A stretch of DNA of 64,000 bases from Clostridiales bacterium (GCA_012839295.1 DUNO01000020.1:39296-103295), one strand, 5' to 3'. Positions 15,359 to 23,895 are shown, counted from the first letter of the stretch. Made by a program: numbers and translations. The notes: a model not told the origin generated them from the sequence alone.

Positions 15359-16915
15359 ATGAAGATTTTATTTGTTGATGATGAAAAAATTATTCGGGAC
15401 GGTATGCGGGAATTAATTGATTGGAAAAAGTTGAATTGTACCAGACTTGTCATGGCAAAAAATGTAGCAGAGGCAATTGAAATTTTAGAAAGGGAAAATT
15501 TTGATCTGGTAATTACCGATATCTGCATGCAAAAAATGACTGGTATAGAATTTGCCAAATATATTAAAAAAACCAGACCTCATATAAAAGTAATTATTTT
15601 ATCGGCATATGAAAACTTTAGTTATGCAAGAGAAGCAATTGAAGCAGGTGTGCTGAAGTATATGTTAAAACCGGTAATTCCGTCGGAACTGGAGGATGCT
15701 GTCCTGGAAGCGACAAAACTGATCCATTCCGAGGTGAAACTGCAAAACCGGGCGCAGGAATCGGAAAAACTAGCAAGTATCTATCAACCTATTCTGGCAA
15801 AAGATTTCTGGAAACTGTTACTGAGGGGAGAAATTCAGGATGAAAAAGATATTACGCAGCGCATCTATCTGGCGGGTATCGTACTGCCAGAAGGAAATCT
15901 GGGATGCATATTATTCTCCGCAAGAGATAAAGGTGCCATGATTACAGATATGGATGTAACAAATATCCATATAAAATATAGGGCGGTATTTGATTGTGTC
16001 AGGATAGACAGGCATACTATCATATTTCTGTCTTCCAGGGAGCTGACCGGGGAAGAACTTGATGATCTGAAGACGGAAGTTGAGAGCACAATAAAGTGTA
16101 ATGTAATTTTTGTACAGGGTAACTATGTTGATAAAATTACGGATTTGCATTTATCATATCTCCATGGGGAGCAGTTAATGGAGTTTTACCGGGCGATTTC
16201 AATGTCAGACAGTGTAAAAGATATGGAGAATCTGAATGGGATACTTAATTCGGAAAAAATCCGGAAAATCACAGAGAAATTAAAAGAAGATATGCAATAC
16301 CGATCCCAGGTTGTTACGAAAAATGTCACCGCTTATTATAAACAGTTAGAGGAATGCAATTTGTCGGAAAGTCAGCAAAACATTGCCGAGGGTAGGCTAC
16401 TATACGAGCTGATTCAGATGGAAAAGAAACAAAAGAAATTATCCGATAAAGATTTCCAGGAGGTTTTTCAGAAATATCTGCAATGTGATTCTGTCCAAAA
16501 GAGAAAATTGTTTATTGTTGACCTGATTCAGCAGGCAATGGATATTCGCAAATCAAATGTAATCAATGATACTGACAAACTTATCGCCGATGCAAAAAAA
16601 TTCATGATGGATCATTTTCAGGATGAGCAGCTGACCATTAACAGCATAGCGGCCTCCCTTCATGTCAGCACCAGTTATTTATCTAGAGTTTTCAAGAAAA
16701 GGACAGGGATGACCTGTATTGAATATATCACAAATAAAAGAATTGAAAGAGCAAAATCGTTTTTAGCCAACACTGAAATGAAGCACCATCAGATTGTTCA
16801 GGAAATTGGATATTCTAATGTATATTATTTTAGTGTCCAATTTAAGAAAATAACAGGAGAAACACCAGGTCAATATCGAAAACGAATGGAAGATGAAAAT
16901 GTTCAAGACAATTAG
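15359..16915 (+). CDS. response regulator, receiver plus AraC-type DNA-binding domain (YesN-like)
   Basis: 518 residues. The N-terminal receiver has acidic DDE at 7-9, the phosphoacceptor in DLVITDICMQ (Asp54) and the conserved Lys in YMLKPV. A middle region of about 270 residues has no recognised motif. The C-terminus is an AraC/XylS double helix-turn-helix (INSIAASLHVSTSYLSRVFK and VQEIGYSNVYYFSVQFKKIT). It should be phosphorylated by the kinase encoded next and probably drives the promoter before 5720. ATG 15359 is chosen over upstream in-frame codons because MKILFVDDEK is the standard receiver start and AAAGGG precedes it. Confidence 0.94.
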   Translation: MKILFVDDEKIIRDGMRELIDWKKLNCTRLVMAKNVAEAIEILERENFDLVITDICMQKMTGIEFAKYIKKTRPHIKVIILSAYENFSYAREAIEAGVLKYMLKPVIPSELEDAVLEATKLIHSEVKLQNRAQESEKLASIYQPILAKDFWKLLLRGEIQDEKDITQRIYLAGIVLPEGNLGCILFSARDKGAMITDMDVTNIHIKYRAVFDCVRIDRHTIIFLSSRELTGEELDDLKTEVESTIKCNVIFVQGNYVDKITDLHLSYLHGEQLMEFYRAISMSDSVKDMENLNGILNSEKIRKITEKLKEDMQYRSQVVTKNVTAYYKQLEECNLSESQQNIAEGRLLYELIQMEKKQKKLSDKDFQEVFQKYLQCDSVQKRKLFIVDLIQQAMDIRKSNVINDTDKLIADAKKFMMDHFQDEQLTINSIAASLHVSTSYLSRVFKKRTGMTCIEYITNKRIERAKSFLANTEMKHHQIVQEIGYSNVYYFSVQFKKITGETPGQYRKRMEDENVQDN

Positions 16916-18557
16916 GGGAAAAATTATTTTTAACTTTTTAATCATATTGATCAGTGTTTTCTTGTTGTTTAGCATTATTAGCTACAGGGTATTGGGAAAT
17001 CACTTAACCGTAGCCCAGCTAAACAGTCAGACCAGTCTTGCAGAAGCACTATGCAAGTCCATCGATTATTGGAAAAGTAATTGTGAAGATATTTCGGTCG
17101 ACATTGTCACGGATCCTTATCTTCAGGATTCCCTACTGAATATTTATGACGGAGGTATGACACATAGGGAAGAACTGGCAGATTATCTCGAAAAAATTAA
17201 AAAAAGTAATACTATTATCGAAGATATTTTTATTGTAGATAAAACTTACTCCATTCTTGGAACCGGTGACACCGCAGCAGTAAGACCTTATGTATATGAT
17301 AGAATCAGCAGATCGGAACGTTATGCCGGCAGTGCCGTATGGGACAGCGGCTACGATACAAAGAGTATGATTTTATACCGGAATATTAATGATATCAGAT
17401 ATAATCCCAATGATAGCCTCGGTTATCTTTTTATCCAGATAGATAATAATGAAATCCTGCAGTTATTTAATAGCTACCGGCTGTATGGAAGTCAGAGATT
17501 TTCCTTGAAGGGTACCAGAGATGGATTTGAGGTAACAGAGCGGGGCTTCTTTTATAATTATTATGATAATTATATCAATCTGCTGCATTCAGAGATAACT
17601 ATGGGGGATTGGTATCTGAGGACCTGGAGTGACAAGGCTATAGCCATGGAACCTGCGATCAGACTCCTGAAGCAATTGGCGGCAATTGTAGCAGCATCCC
17701 TTGTGGCTACCGTTTTATTTAGTCTGGCGACCACAAGCCGGATCACAAAGCCAATCCGGAAAATGCGTGAGATCATGGAATATTACGGGGAAGGAGATTT
17801 TACCGCAAAAGTAGAAATCGTTGGTAATGACGAGCTTGCCAGACTTGGAGAAGGCCTGAATCAGATGTCGGAACAGATATCTGATTTATTTGATGTAGTA
17901 AAGGAAGAGGAAAATCAGAGAAGAAAGCTGGAACTGCAGACACTGGTTTATCAGATAAATCCTCATTTCCTTTACAATACCCTTGATTCCGTTAATATTC
18001 TTGCACGTCAGAACAAAGACGATAAAGTGGCTGAAATCGTCACAGACTTATCCAGACTGTTCCGGTTGGGATTGCATAAGGGGCAGGATATCATTCCGGT
18101 AAGGGATGAAATCATGCATGTAACCTATTATCTGAAAATACAGGAAATCAGATTTAGCGAGCAGCTCAAATGGAAAATCCAGGTTGATGAAAGCATCATG
18201 AACCAAAACATGGTCAAATTCATCCTCCAGCCCATTGTAGAAAATGCCATCTATCATGGTGTAAAGTCAAAAGATGAACCTGGGCTTATTACGGTTGCAG
18301 GATATCAACAGGACAATGCCATTATCTTTCAGGTAGAGGATACCGGCATGGGGATGGAGGAAGAACTATGCAGGGAAATAGAGCAGAAAATTCATCAGGA
18401 CACTATATTTGACACAGAAGAAGGAGGTTTTGGATTAATCAACGTAAGCCAAAGAATTCGTTTGATGTATGGAGTAGAATCTGGTTTATTTATCACCAGT
18501 ACGCTCGGGCAGGGAACCATTGTGGAAATCCGTTTAATTGGAGAAGTAAAAGTATGA
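16899..18557 (+). CDS. sensor histidine kinase (YesM-like)
   Basis: 552 residues: an N-terminal membrane helix, an extracytoplasmic sensor domain of about 240 residues, a second helix (LLKQLAAIVAASLVATVLFS), a HAMP linker, and a His_kinase/HATPase module. The phospho-accepting histidine lies in INPHFLYNTLDSVNILA (His356), with the N box near FILQPIVENAIYHGV and G boxes near DTGMGM and GGFGLINVSQR. It overlaps the response regulator by 17 bases. With the preceding lipoprotein it forms a likely extracellular ligand sensor for the glycyl-radical locus. ATG 16893 is an alternative start; 16899 has the better-placed GGAAG. Confidence 0.94.
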   Translation: MFKTIRGKIIFNFLIILISVFLLFSIISYRVLGNHLTVAQLNSQTSLAEALCKSIDYWKSNCEDISVDIVTDPYLQDSLLNIYDGGMTHREELADYLEKIKKSNTIIEDIFIVDKTYSILGTGDTAAVRPYVYDRISRSERYAGSAVWDSGYDTKSMILYRNINDIRYNPNDSLGYLFIQIDNNEILQLFNSYRLYGSQRFSLKGTRDGFEVTERGFFYNYYDNYINLLHSEITMGDWYLRTWSDKAIAMEPAIRLLKQLAAIVAASLVATVLFSLATTSRITKPIRKMREIMEYYGEGDFTAKVEIVGNDELARLGEGLNQMSEQISDLFDVVKEEENQRRKLELQTLVYQINPHFLYNTLDSVNILARQNKDDKVAEIVTDLSRLFRLGLHKGQDIIPVRDEIMHVTYYLKIQEIRFSEQLKWKIQVDESIMNQNMVKFILQPIVENAIYHGVKSKDEPGLITVAGYQQDNAIIFQVEDTGMGMEEELCREIEQKIHQDTIFDTEEGGFGLINVSQRIRLMYGVESGLFITSTLGQGTIVEIRLIGEVKV

Positions 18558-18667
18558 ATTTCTCCTTAATTAATCCTGTCGTATTGCAATGATTTGCTTA
18601 TCAGAAACGCCGCTGTTCATACTGCTAGGTATACTTCTAAAGGAGTATAAAATCAAGCGAAGAAATA

Positions 18668-18960
18668 TTATATAAAAATAAACCTTAGAAAAGGGAGAAC
18701 CAGGTCGAAAATATTGATTATTTTGTCACAGATCAAGATTATCAGGATAATCTCTTGAAATCCTGTTAAACTTCCTAAAACAGCACTTACTCCATAGGAC
18801 AGAAGATTATTGGAGAAGCGTTTCGAGAAAAACTTATGTGTAATTCCGGTAACTACACCGATAAAGGTACGCGGGACAAAACAAATAATAATACTCCAAA
18901 AGTTATCTTGAAACTCACAAATACTTAAGTTAATTATCCTTTTGTAGCGATAAAAGAGGC
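18668..18960 (-). pseudogene. C-terminal remnant of an ECF-transporter S component
   Basis: The minus strand encodes FVPRTFIGVVTGITHKFFSK, then LSYGVSAVLGSLTGFQEIIL. This matches the pattern of RibU/PanT-type substrate-binding membrane proteins of ECF vitamin transporters (PR.l.G...g...K, ..a..lGSLtNT..VL). Only about 95 residues survive; the N-terminal half and a plausible start are missing. The LGSLT block has Gly-Phe where Asn-Thr is usual. A non-functional fragment is the best reading. A short hairpin (TATACTTC/GGAGTATA, 18630-18649) lies beside it without a U-tract. Confidence 0.5.
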
Positions 18961-18994
18961 ACCCAAGATTCTGATTTTTCTTAGGAGATAAGAC

Positions 18995-19834
18995 ATGGAG
19001 CATAGTAAAAAAATAGTTCAGGCAATAGAAGAATACTGTTTGAAGCAATTAGGAGCATATGAATCAAGACCGTTCGGTAAGTATCCGATTTGCTACCGGG
19101 TAATGGGGAAAATATTTGCACAGCTTAATCCGGAAGAAAGGTTTTATAAGTTAACATTAAAATGTGAACTGGAGAAGGCATATTTTTATAGGCAGCTTTA
19201 TCCGGAGATTGTAGTACGGGGATATCATTGCCCACCTGTTCAGCAGCCATACTGGAATACCATTGATTTATATGCTTTCTCCGATATGGAAATGTTATTT
19301 CAGATGATTGATGAAGCATATGGTGCGGTAGTGGATAAATTCAGTAAAAAAGCAAAAACGCGGTTGTCGGCGTTGTCTGAATTGGAATTTAAGGATACGG
19401 ATGGAAAAGATCCTGATTTTGCCATGCTTTGTGGCAGACTGGATAGTGCTCTCGATGAAATAGTTGGGAGAAAGTTTCAAAGAAGCCAGTATGACCAATA
19501 TAATCAAAGGGATAGTATCCATGATGTGATTGTAGTTTATCAAAAAGGAGAGCCAGTTGCGTGCGGTGCCTTTAAAATGTATGACGAAGACCATGCAGAA
19601 CTGAAACGTATCTTCACAGAGCCGGCTAATCGAAATATGGGATTGGGTGCAGAGCTGGTAAGGCGTTTAGAGACCAAAGCAAAAATTAAAGGATATCAAT
19701 GGTGCATTTTAGAAACCGGAAATCTGCTGGAAGCAGCTTGTCATGTCTATCAAAAAGCAGGGTATAAAGTAATACCAAATTACGGGCAGTACGCAGATAT
19801 GCCGGATTCAATTTGCATGGAACGGAAAATTTAA
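18995..19834 (+). CDS. MmcQ/YjbR-like domain fused to a GNAT acetyltransferase
   Basis: 279 residues in two parts. Residues 1-120 resemble the small YjbR/MmcQ fold (PFGKYPICYRVMGKIFAQL; LYPEIVVRGYHCPPVQQPYW). Residues 125-279 are a GNAT N-acetyltransferase with a DHAELKRIFTEPANRNMGLG block, which holds the acetyl-CoA pyrophosphate loop (R-N-M-G-L-G), and a CHVYQKAGYK C-terminal motif. The acceptor substrate is unknown. ATG 18995 has AGGAG seven bases upstream. Both domains occur alone in many Firmicutes; the joined form may couple DNA or small-molecule binding to acetylation, but that is speculation. It converges on the GGDEF-EAL gene through a shared terminator. Confidence 0.8.
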   Translation: MEHSKKIVQAIEEYCLKQLGAYESRPFGKYPICYRVMGKIFAQLNPEERFYKLTLKCELEKAYFYRQLYPEIVVRGYHCPPVQQPYWNTIDLYAFSDMEMLFQMIDEAYGAVVDKFSKKAKTRLSALSELEFKDTDGKDPDFAMLCGRLDSALDEIVGRKFQRSQYDQYNQRDSIHDVIVVYQKGEPVACGAFKMYDEDHAELKRIFTEPANRNMGLGAELVRRLETKAKIKGYQWCILETGNLLEAACHVYQKAGYKVIPNYGQYADMPDSICMERKI

Positions 19835-19909
19835 GCATGATTTATTGACAATATAGGACACATTATGGTGATAAGTAGAATGCATTACTGACAGAAACGA
19901 ATTAAAACA

Positions 19910-19947
19910 GAGCCTCAGACGATTCATGGTAGCAGTGTCTGAGGCTC
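19910..19947. terminator. bidirectional terminator between the GNAT and GGDEF-EAL genes
   Basis: GAGCCTCAGAC (19910-19920) and GTCTGAGGCTC (19937-19947) form a perfect 11-base stem. On the minus strand it is followed by TGTTTTAATT, so it terminates the GGDEF-EAL message and may also end the convergent GNAT transcript. Confidence 0.8.
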
Positions 19948-19984
19948 CTGTCATTCTACAAGCTATGTTATTTCGCCTCCCCCG

Positions 19985-22006
19985 CTAAGTAATATTTATA
20001 AGAGCATCCTGTAAGGGCATGAATTTTTCTTCGTACTCCTGAATCGGGATTGGCTTGCCGAACAGATACCCTTGTACCTGATCACAACCGTTTTGTTCTA
20101 AGATGTTAAACTGTTCCTCTGTTTCAACACCCTCCGCGATCACCCGAATCCCCATTCTTCGGCAGAGGTCCATCACAGACGCAATAACCATTTGTGTTTT
20201 TTTGTTGGTCACGATACTGTCCACAAGACTTTTATCTACCTTAAGCTCATCAAAGCTGGCCGTGGCAAAGAGGGATAGGTTGGTATAATCCACCCCAAAG
20301 TCGTCGATGGCGACAACAAAGCCCGCCTCCCGGATGCTGTCAATCAAAGAGAGGAGATTGAATCCCTCTACGCCCTTTACACTCTCAGTAAGCTCAATGA
20401 TTACCCACTGATTGGCAATGCCATATTTGCTGGATATTTCTTCTAACCGCAGGAGAAAATCCGGTTCTGCCAGCGTATACCGCGAGAAGTTGACAGATAT
20501 GGGCACAGCTTTTCTGTCTTCCCTGATCCACTGGGAGAGCTTGCCGCAGACAAAATCAAAGACGAAAAAGTCCAGCATTCCGACCAGCCTTGAGTCCTCC
20601 AAAACCGGAATAAAGTGGATCGGAGCAATGACATTGCCATCCTCCTGCCGGTAGCGCACTAGTGCCTCGGCACCGCTCACCGACCGGTTCTGGATGGATA
20701 CCTTCGGTTGCAGATAGACAAGAAAGCGTCCATCATTCAGGCTTCTTTCCAGTGCGCCGGGCTCACACATGCCAAAGACATCATCAAGGTAATGGCGGTA
20801 GCGGTCGCTGGGTAGGCTTTTGCGGTAATACTTCTTTTTGTCCTCGTACATCCATGCTTCTGCTGCGTGTACCAAGTCCTGTAAGTCATCTGCCTGCCCG
20901 GCCCACTGGCAGCCAACAGCGGCATGGCAGTCCCGCATATTGATACAAGATACCTCAAAAGCCCGGATGCACTCCTCAAACTTCTCTTGGGGGATATCTC
21001 TGCAAATTACGACAAACTCGTCCCCGCCTACGCGATAAATAGTTCCCGATGGAAACGCTTCGGTGATCGTGCGGGCACACTGGATCAGAATTTCATCGCC
21101 GTAGGCATGCCCGTGGATGTCGTTGAGGCTTTTTAGCTCATTGATGGTAATGTACGCGGCTCCTGCACTGCCCATGGCCGAAAATTTCGCTATATCCTGC
21201 AAATAGCAATTCCGGTTGCGTACCCCGGTCAGGCTGTCCTCAAAGCTCAGCTTTTGGAGCTGCTCCTCGTATTCAATGCGGTGTATGGCGGACAGCAAAA
21301 AGTACCGCAGAGAAAGCAGGAAAGGTACAATGTCACGGAGTTTTTTTGAGGATGGATTTTCCATCCCCCAAAGTCCCACAAGGATTCCGTCCTGTTCCAG
21401 CGGCATGGTGGCAAGGCTTTTTACGCCCTGCAGCCGGAGTTTTTGATGGATTTGCGGATCCAGTTCCTGATACTGCGCCACATCCTCAATAATAATGTAT
21501 TCTTTGGTTTCAGAGAGAGCCCGCCACCGGTTAAAGTGATCCATATTCATCTCCCGGTATCGGCTGTCCGATGTCAGCCCAGGTTCGCGCCACTCGTTGG
21601 TTAAGGCCAGTAATTCTCCGGCAGGCTGAAAGAAGTAGGCTCTGTCCGCACCGAAATATTCGCCGGCTCGCCGGAGCACATCGTTCATTGCTTCATTTAA
21701 GGATTTCGCCTTGTATAGCAGACCGATACACTCCCGGACTACCCGCTCGGTTTCCAGCAAATTTTTCAGCGCGCGGAGCTCCTTCTCCTGCCCGGTGATG
21801 TCGGTAGCAATCTGCATGCGGGCCTTCCGCCCATTCCAGAGCACCAGCCTGTCCCGCAAAAGGAAATGCTGGTTCAGCTTTCTGTTGGTGACTTTGGAGC
21901 TGTGTACCGCCAGGCTGAACAGAACCGTCAGCGGGGCGCTCAGCAGCCTTAGTATCCAATTTCGTTGTTCCTTCACAATATAAGCGCTCCTTCCCCCGCA
22001 CTTCAC
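19985..22006 (-). CDS. GGDEF-EAL cyclic-di-GMP signalling protein with GAF-like sensor
   Basis: 673 residues as read from GTG 22006; GTG 21976 with AAGGAGC nine bases upstream is an equally good start. The N-terminus already reads as the tail of a PAS domain (LRDRLVLWNGRKARMQIATD), so the first half of that domain appears lost. A GAF-like region follows (about 90-240), then GGDEF with an intact VGGDEFVVI site and EAL with intact AEALVR and DDFGVDYTNLS. The seven residues before GGDEF (SGTIYRV) show no RxxD I-site at the usual place. It could make or break cyclic-di-GMP; which activity dominates cannot be told. It is monocistronic with a terminator at 19910. Confidence 0.88.
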   Translation of the reverse strand: MKCGGRSAYIVKEQRNWILRLLSAPLTVLFSLAVHSSKVTNRKLNQHFLLRDRLVLWNGRKARMQIATDITGQEKELRALKNLLETERVVRECIGLLYKAKSLNEAMNDVLRRAGEYFGADRAYFFQPAGELLALTNEWREPGLTSDSRYREMNMDHFNRWRALSETKEYIIIEDVAQYQELDPQIHQKLRLQGVKSLATMPLEQDGILVGLWGMENPSSKKLRDIVPFLLSLRYFLLSAIHRIEYEEQLQKLSFEDSLTGVRNRNCYLQDIAKFSAMGSAGAAYITINELKSLNDIHGHAYGDEILIQCARTITEAFPSGTIYRVGGDEFVVICRDIPQEKFEECIRAFEVSCINMRDCHAAVGCQWAGQADDLQDLVHAAEAWMYEDKKKYYRKSLPSDRYRHYLDDVFGMCEPGALERSLNDGRFLVYLQPKVSIQNRSVSGAEALVRYRQEDGNVIAPIHFIPVLEDSRLVGMLDFFVFDFVCGKLSQWIREDRKAVPISVNFSRYTLAEPDFLLRLEEISSKYGIANQWVIIELTESVKGVEGFNLLSLIDSIREAGFVVAIDDFGVDYTNLSLFATASFDELKVDKSLVDSIVTNKKTQMVIASVMDLCRRMGIRVIAEGVETEEQFNILEQNGCDQVQGYLFGKPIPIQEYEEKFMPLQDALINIT

Positions 22007-22203
22007 ATCCCGCTTTCCTCCCCATAATAGGCTATACGCTTATTTTACCGTGGTACTGTTTCGCAGCTGTCCGCACAAAAAAGCTACTTTTTTCCTTGTA
22101 TGTTGATTTTACATGAAACATTAGGTGAAGAAAAAGATGGGATTTTCCCCTAATGCATGATACGCCTTTTGATTTGAATTTTATAGGGAATCCGTCCCAG
22201 ATC

Positions 22204-22220
22204 ATTCGTTATTAACGAAT
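22204..22220. promoter_or_regulatory. 17-base perfect palindrome upstream of the XRE gene
   Basis: ATTCGTTA-T-TAACGAAT is perfectly symmetric. It lies between the divergent GGDEF-EAL and XRE genes, about 70 bases before a TATAAT (22293-22298). It is a candidate operator for the XRE regulator. The remainder of the 22007-22321 gap is AT-rich and holds no gene. Confidence 0.4.
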
Positions 22221-22321
22221 ATAGATTATTTCTATTATACCGAATATTGTCGATTTCGTCAATGCCGAATACATTAACTTTCGTTTGGTAATTATAATAT
22301 AGACAGACGGAGGTGAATAGC

Positions 22322-22663
22322 TTGACAAAGCTTCAGATCAAGGAAATGGCCGCGCGTATTAAAGCCCGCCGTGAAGCGCTGGGATTTACGCAGGAGAGCT
22401 TTTGCGAAGTGATAGACCTATCGGCAAGCTCCTATACAAAAATTGAAAACGCATTTCAAAAACCGTCACTTGATACCTTAATCAGAATTGCCGGGCGTCT
22501 TGATTTGTCATTGGACTATATTGTTTTCGGCTCGGAGGAACGCAAGCCCAAGGAAGTCCTCGGTACGGATGTTCTCAAAATATTACTGGAGTCTACCGAC
22601 AGCGATACCTTGCAGAGTGCAAGCGTGTTTCTTGCGAAAGCTGCAAAAATTAAGGAAAAGTGA
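22322..22663 (+). CDS. XRE-family helix-turn-helix transcriptional regulator
   Basis: 113 residues. The N-terminal half is a Cro/C1-type helix-turn-helix: AARIKARREALGFTQESFCE, VIDLSASSYTKIENAFQKPS, LDTLIRIAGRLDLSLDYIVF. The C-terminal 40 residues are a short helical tail that may dimerise. TTG 22322 is chosen because GGAGG lies eight bases upstream; the GTG at 22313 overlaps that site. It is a lone gene with a strong terminator behind it. The regulated target is unknown; the palindrome at 22204 is one candidate. Confidence 0.85.
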   Translation: MTKLQIKEMAARIKARREALGFTQESFCEVIDLSASSYTKIENAFQKPSLDTLIRIAGRLDLSLDYIVFGSEERKPKEVLGTDVLKILLESTDSDTLQSASVFLAKAAKIKEK

Positions 22664-22737
22664 GTTTCAGCGACTCAATTCGCTCATGTGGCTGACTTCC
22701 CGGGTATCTCAAAAGTGATGGTTACAGCCTGCAAGCA

Positions 22738-22778
22738 AAAAATGCCTATCCTGTGGGCTGACAGGATAGGCATTTTTA
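22738..22778 (+). terminator. terminator of the XRE gene
   Basis: ATGCCTATCCTGT and ACAGGATAGGCAT form a long stem flanked by A and T runs (TTTTTATGG follows on the plus strand). It is a standard intrinsic terminator and could act in both directions. Confidence 0.85.
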
Positions 22779-22864
22779 TGGTTTGTCCATCAGAAACTTC
22801 AAGCAGTTAGCCAATATTAATAAATGTGAGAAGTAGATAAGGTTAAAAAGGATTTTTCGGTTTA

Positions 22865-22894
22865 TTGACAATGTACATAAATTGCAGTACAATG
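22865..22894 (+). promoter_or_regulatory. promoter and operator of the toxin-antitoxin pair
   Basis: TTGACA (22865-22870), 17 bases, TACAAT (22888-22893) is a near-consensus promoter. CAATGTAC (22869-22876) and GTACAATG (22887-22894) form a 7-of-8 inverted repeat over it, in the position expected for autorepression by the antitoxin or the complex. Confidence 0.65.
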
Positions 22895-22952
22895 AATATA
22901 ATAAAAGAAATGGAACAATGAAGTAAATTCAGCTATTATGGAGGGATGCTTT

Positions 22953-23222
22953 ATGGCAAATACAATTAATGTAAACATAAGAGTGGATGAAGAATTAAAA
23001 AAGCAGACAGAAAATTTATTGTCCGATATGGGATTAAACATGACAACGGCAGTAAATATATTTTTAAGACAGATAGTGAGGACAGGTGGAATCCCATTTG
23101 AAATTACGACAAGGACAGACGATTTTTACAATCCTGTAAATCAGAGAATACTTTATGAATCAATTAACCGTTTAGAACAGGGAATGGGAACAGTGCATGA
23201 ACTGACTGAGGTAGATGAATGA
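22953..23222 (+). CDS. RelB/DinJ-family antitoxin
   Basis: 89 residues. The N-terminus (NTINVNIRVDEELKKQTENL) is the ribbon-helix-helix DNA-binding region of RelB/DinJ antitoxins, followed by GLNMTTAVNIFLRQIV and a C-terminal helix that would wrap the toxin (NQRILYESINRLEQGMGTVH). ATG 22953 is preferred over ATG 22938 because GGAGGG lies seven bases before it. It overlaps the toxin gene by ATGA. It should neutralise the YoeB-type RNase and repress the promoter at 22865. Confidence 0.92.
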   Translation: MANTINVNIRVDEELKKQTENLLSDMGLNMTTAVNIFLRQIVRTGGIPFEITTRTDDFYNPVNQRILYESINRLEQGMGTVHELTEVDE

Positions 23223-23482
23223 TAAAAGTATGGGATGATGTTGCATGGGAAGATTACCTATATTGGCAGACCCAGGATAAAAAGACACTGAAACGAATCA
23301 ATGCCCTGATCAAAGATATTGACCGCAATGGGTATGAGGGGATAGGGAAACCGGAACCATTGACTGGAAATTGGGCTGGCTATTGGAGCAGAAGGCTTGA
23401 TGAAAAAAATCGTTTGATTTATAAGATTGTAGAGGGAACAATTCGGATTGCACAGTGCAGGACACACTATGGTAATAAATAG
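23219..23482 (+). CDS. yoeB: YoeB-family toxin, mRNA interferase
   Basis: 87 residues that match the Txe/YoeB family along the whole length: AWEDYLYWQTQDKKTLKRIN, GIGKPEPLTGN, SRRLDEKNRLIYKIV and the C-terminal CRTHY. YoeB cleaves mRNA in the ribosomal A site; the Glu of KPEP, the Arg residues of RRLDEKNR and the near-terminal His correspond to the catalytic set known for the E. coli enzyme, and all are present, so it looks functional. It is translationally coupled to the antitoxin. A terminator follows. Confidence 0.94.
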   Translation: MIKVWDDVAWEDYLYWQTQDKKTLKRINALIKDIDRNGYEGIGKPEPLTGNWAGYWSRRLDEKNRLIYKIVEGTIRIAQCRTHYGNK

Positions 23483-23518
23483 AACATTTTACAGTCAGAA
23501 TTACAATTCAGAATATAG

Positions 23519-23563
23519 CAAAACCGCCCTGCTGATTTTATTGAAGTCAGCAAGGCGGTTTTC
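23519..23563. terminator. bidirectional terminator after yoeB
   Basis: AAAACCGCC-TGCTGA pairs with TCAGCA-GGCGGTTTT; T-runs exit on both sides. It separates the toxin gene from the convergent membrane-protein/sigma operon. Confidence 0.8.
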
Positions 23564-23575
23564 TGAAATACACAA

Positions 23576-23893
23576 TCAATAATAAATCCCGGGAACGCTC
23601 AACCCACGGTTTACCTGTTCCATAATAAACTCAATCATCGACATCCCCATTGCAAAGAAGGAAAGAATAATAATCAGTGCAAAGGCTGTCTTATCATAAA
23701 CTAATTTATCCTCCTTCTGGTTGAAGTTCGCAATCAAGATTTCCATTCCCAGAAAGATGAAGATAATTGGCCAGAGCTTAAATATAACTCCATAGGATAT
23801 GGTTTGGATAAATATTCTTAACAGGAAGATTATCCCGAAAGAAACCAGCATCCCGCCTAAGGTAAAGGTACCTACTCTGTGTGTTCGAACCAT
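23576..23893 (-). CDS. small membrane protein of the sigma-factor operon
   Basis: 105 residues with three to four hydrophobic segments (FTLGGMLVSFGIIFLLRIFI; VIFKLWPIIFIFLGMEILIA; FALIIILSFFAMGMSMIEFI). The layout resembles DUF5668/LiaF-type N-terminal membrane modules (LGG.L...G..fLL..., PIIfi.lG.eil). No enzymatic residues are visible. It is the last gene of a four-gene operon with an ECF sigma factor, an anti-sigma factor and a TM2-like protein, three bases from the preceding gene. A role in sensing or responding to envelope stress is plausible from context only. Confidence 0.7.
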   Translation of the reverse strand: MVRTHRVGTFTLGGMLVSFGIIFLLRIFIQTISYGVIFKLWPIIFIFLGMEILIANFNQKEDKLVYDKTAFALIIILSFFAMGMSMIEFIMEQVNRGLSVPGIYY

Positions 23894-23895
23894 CT

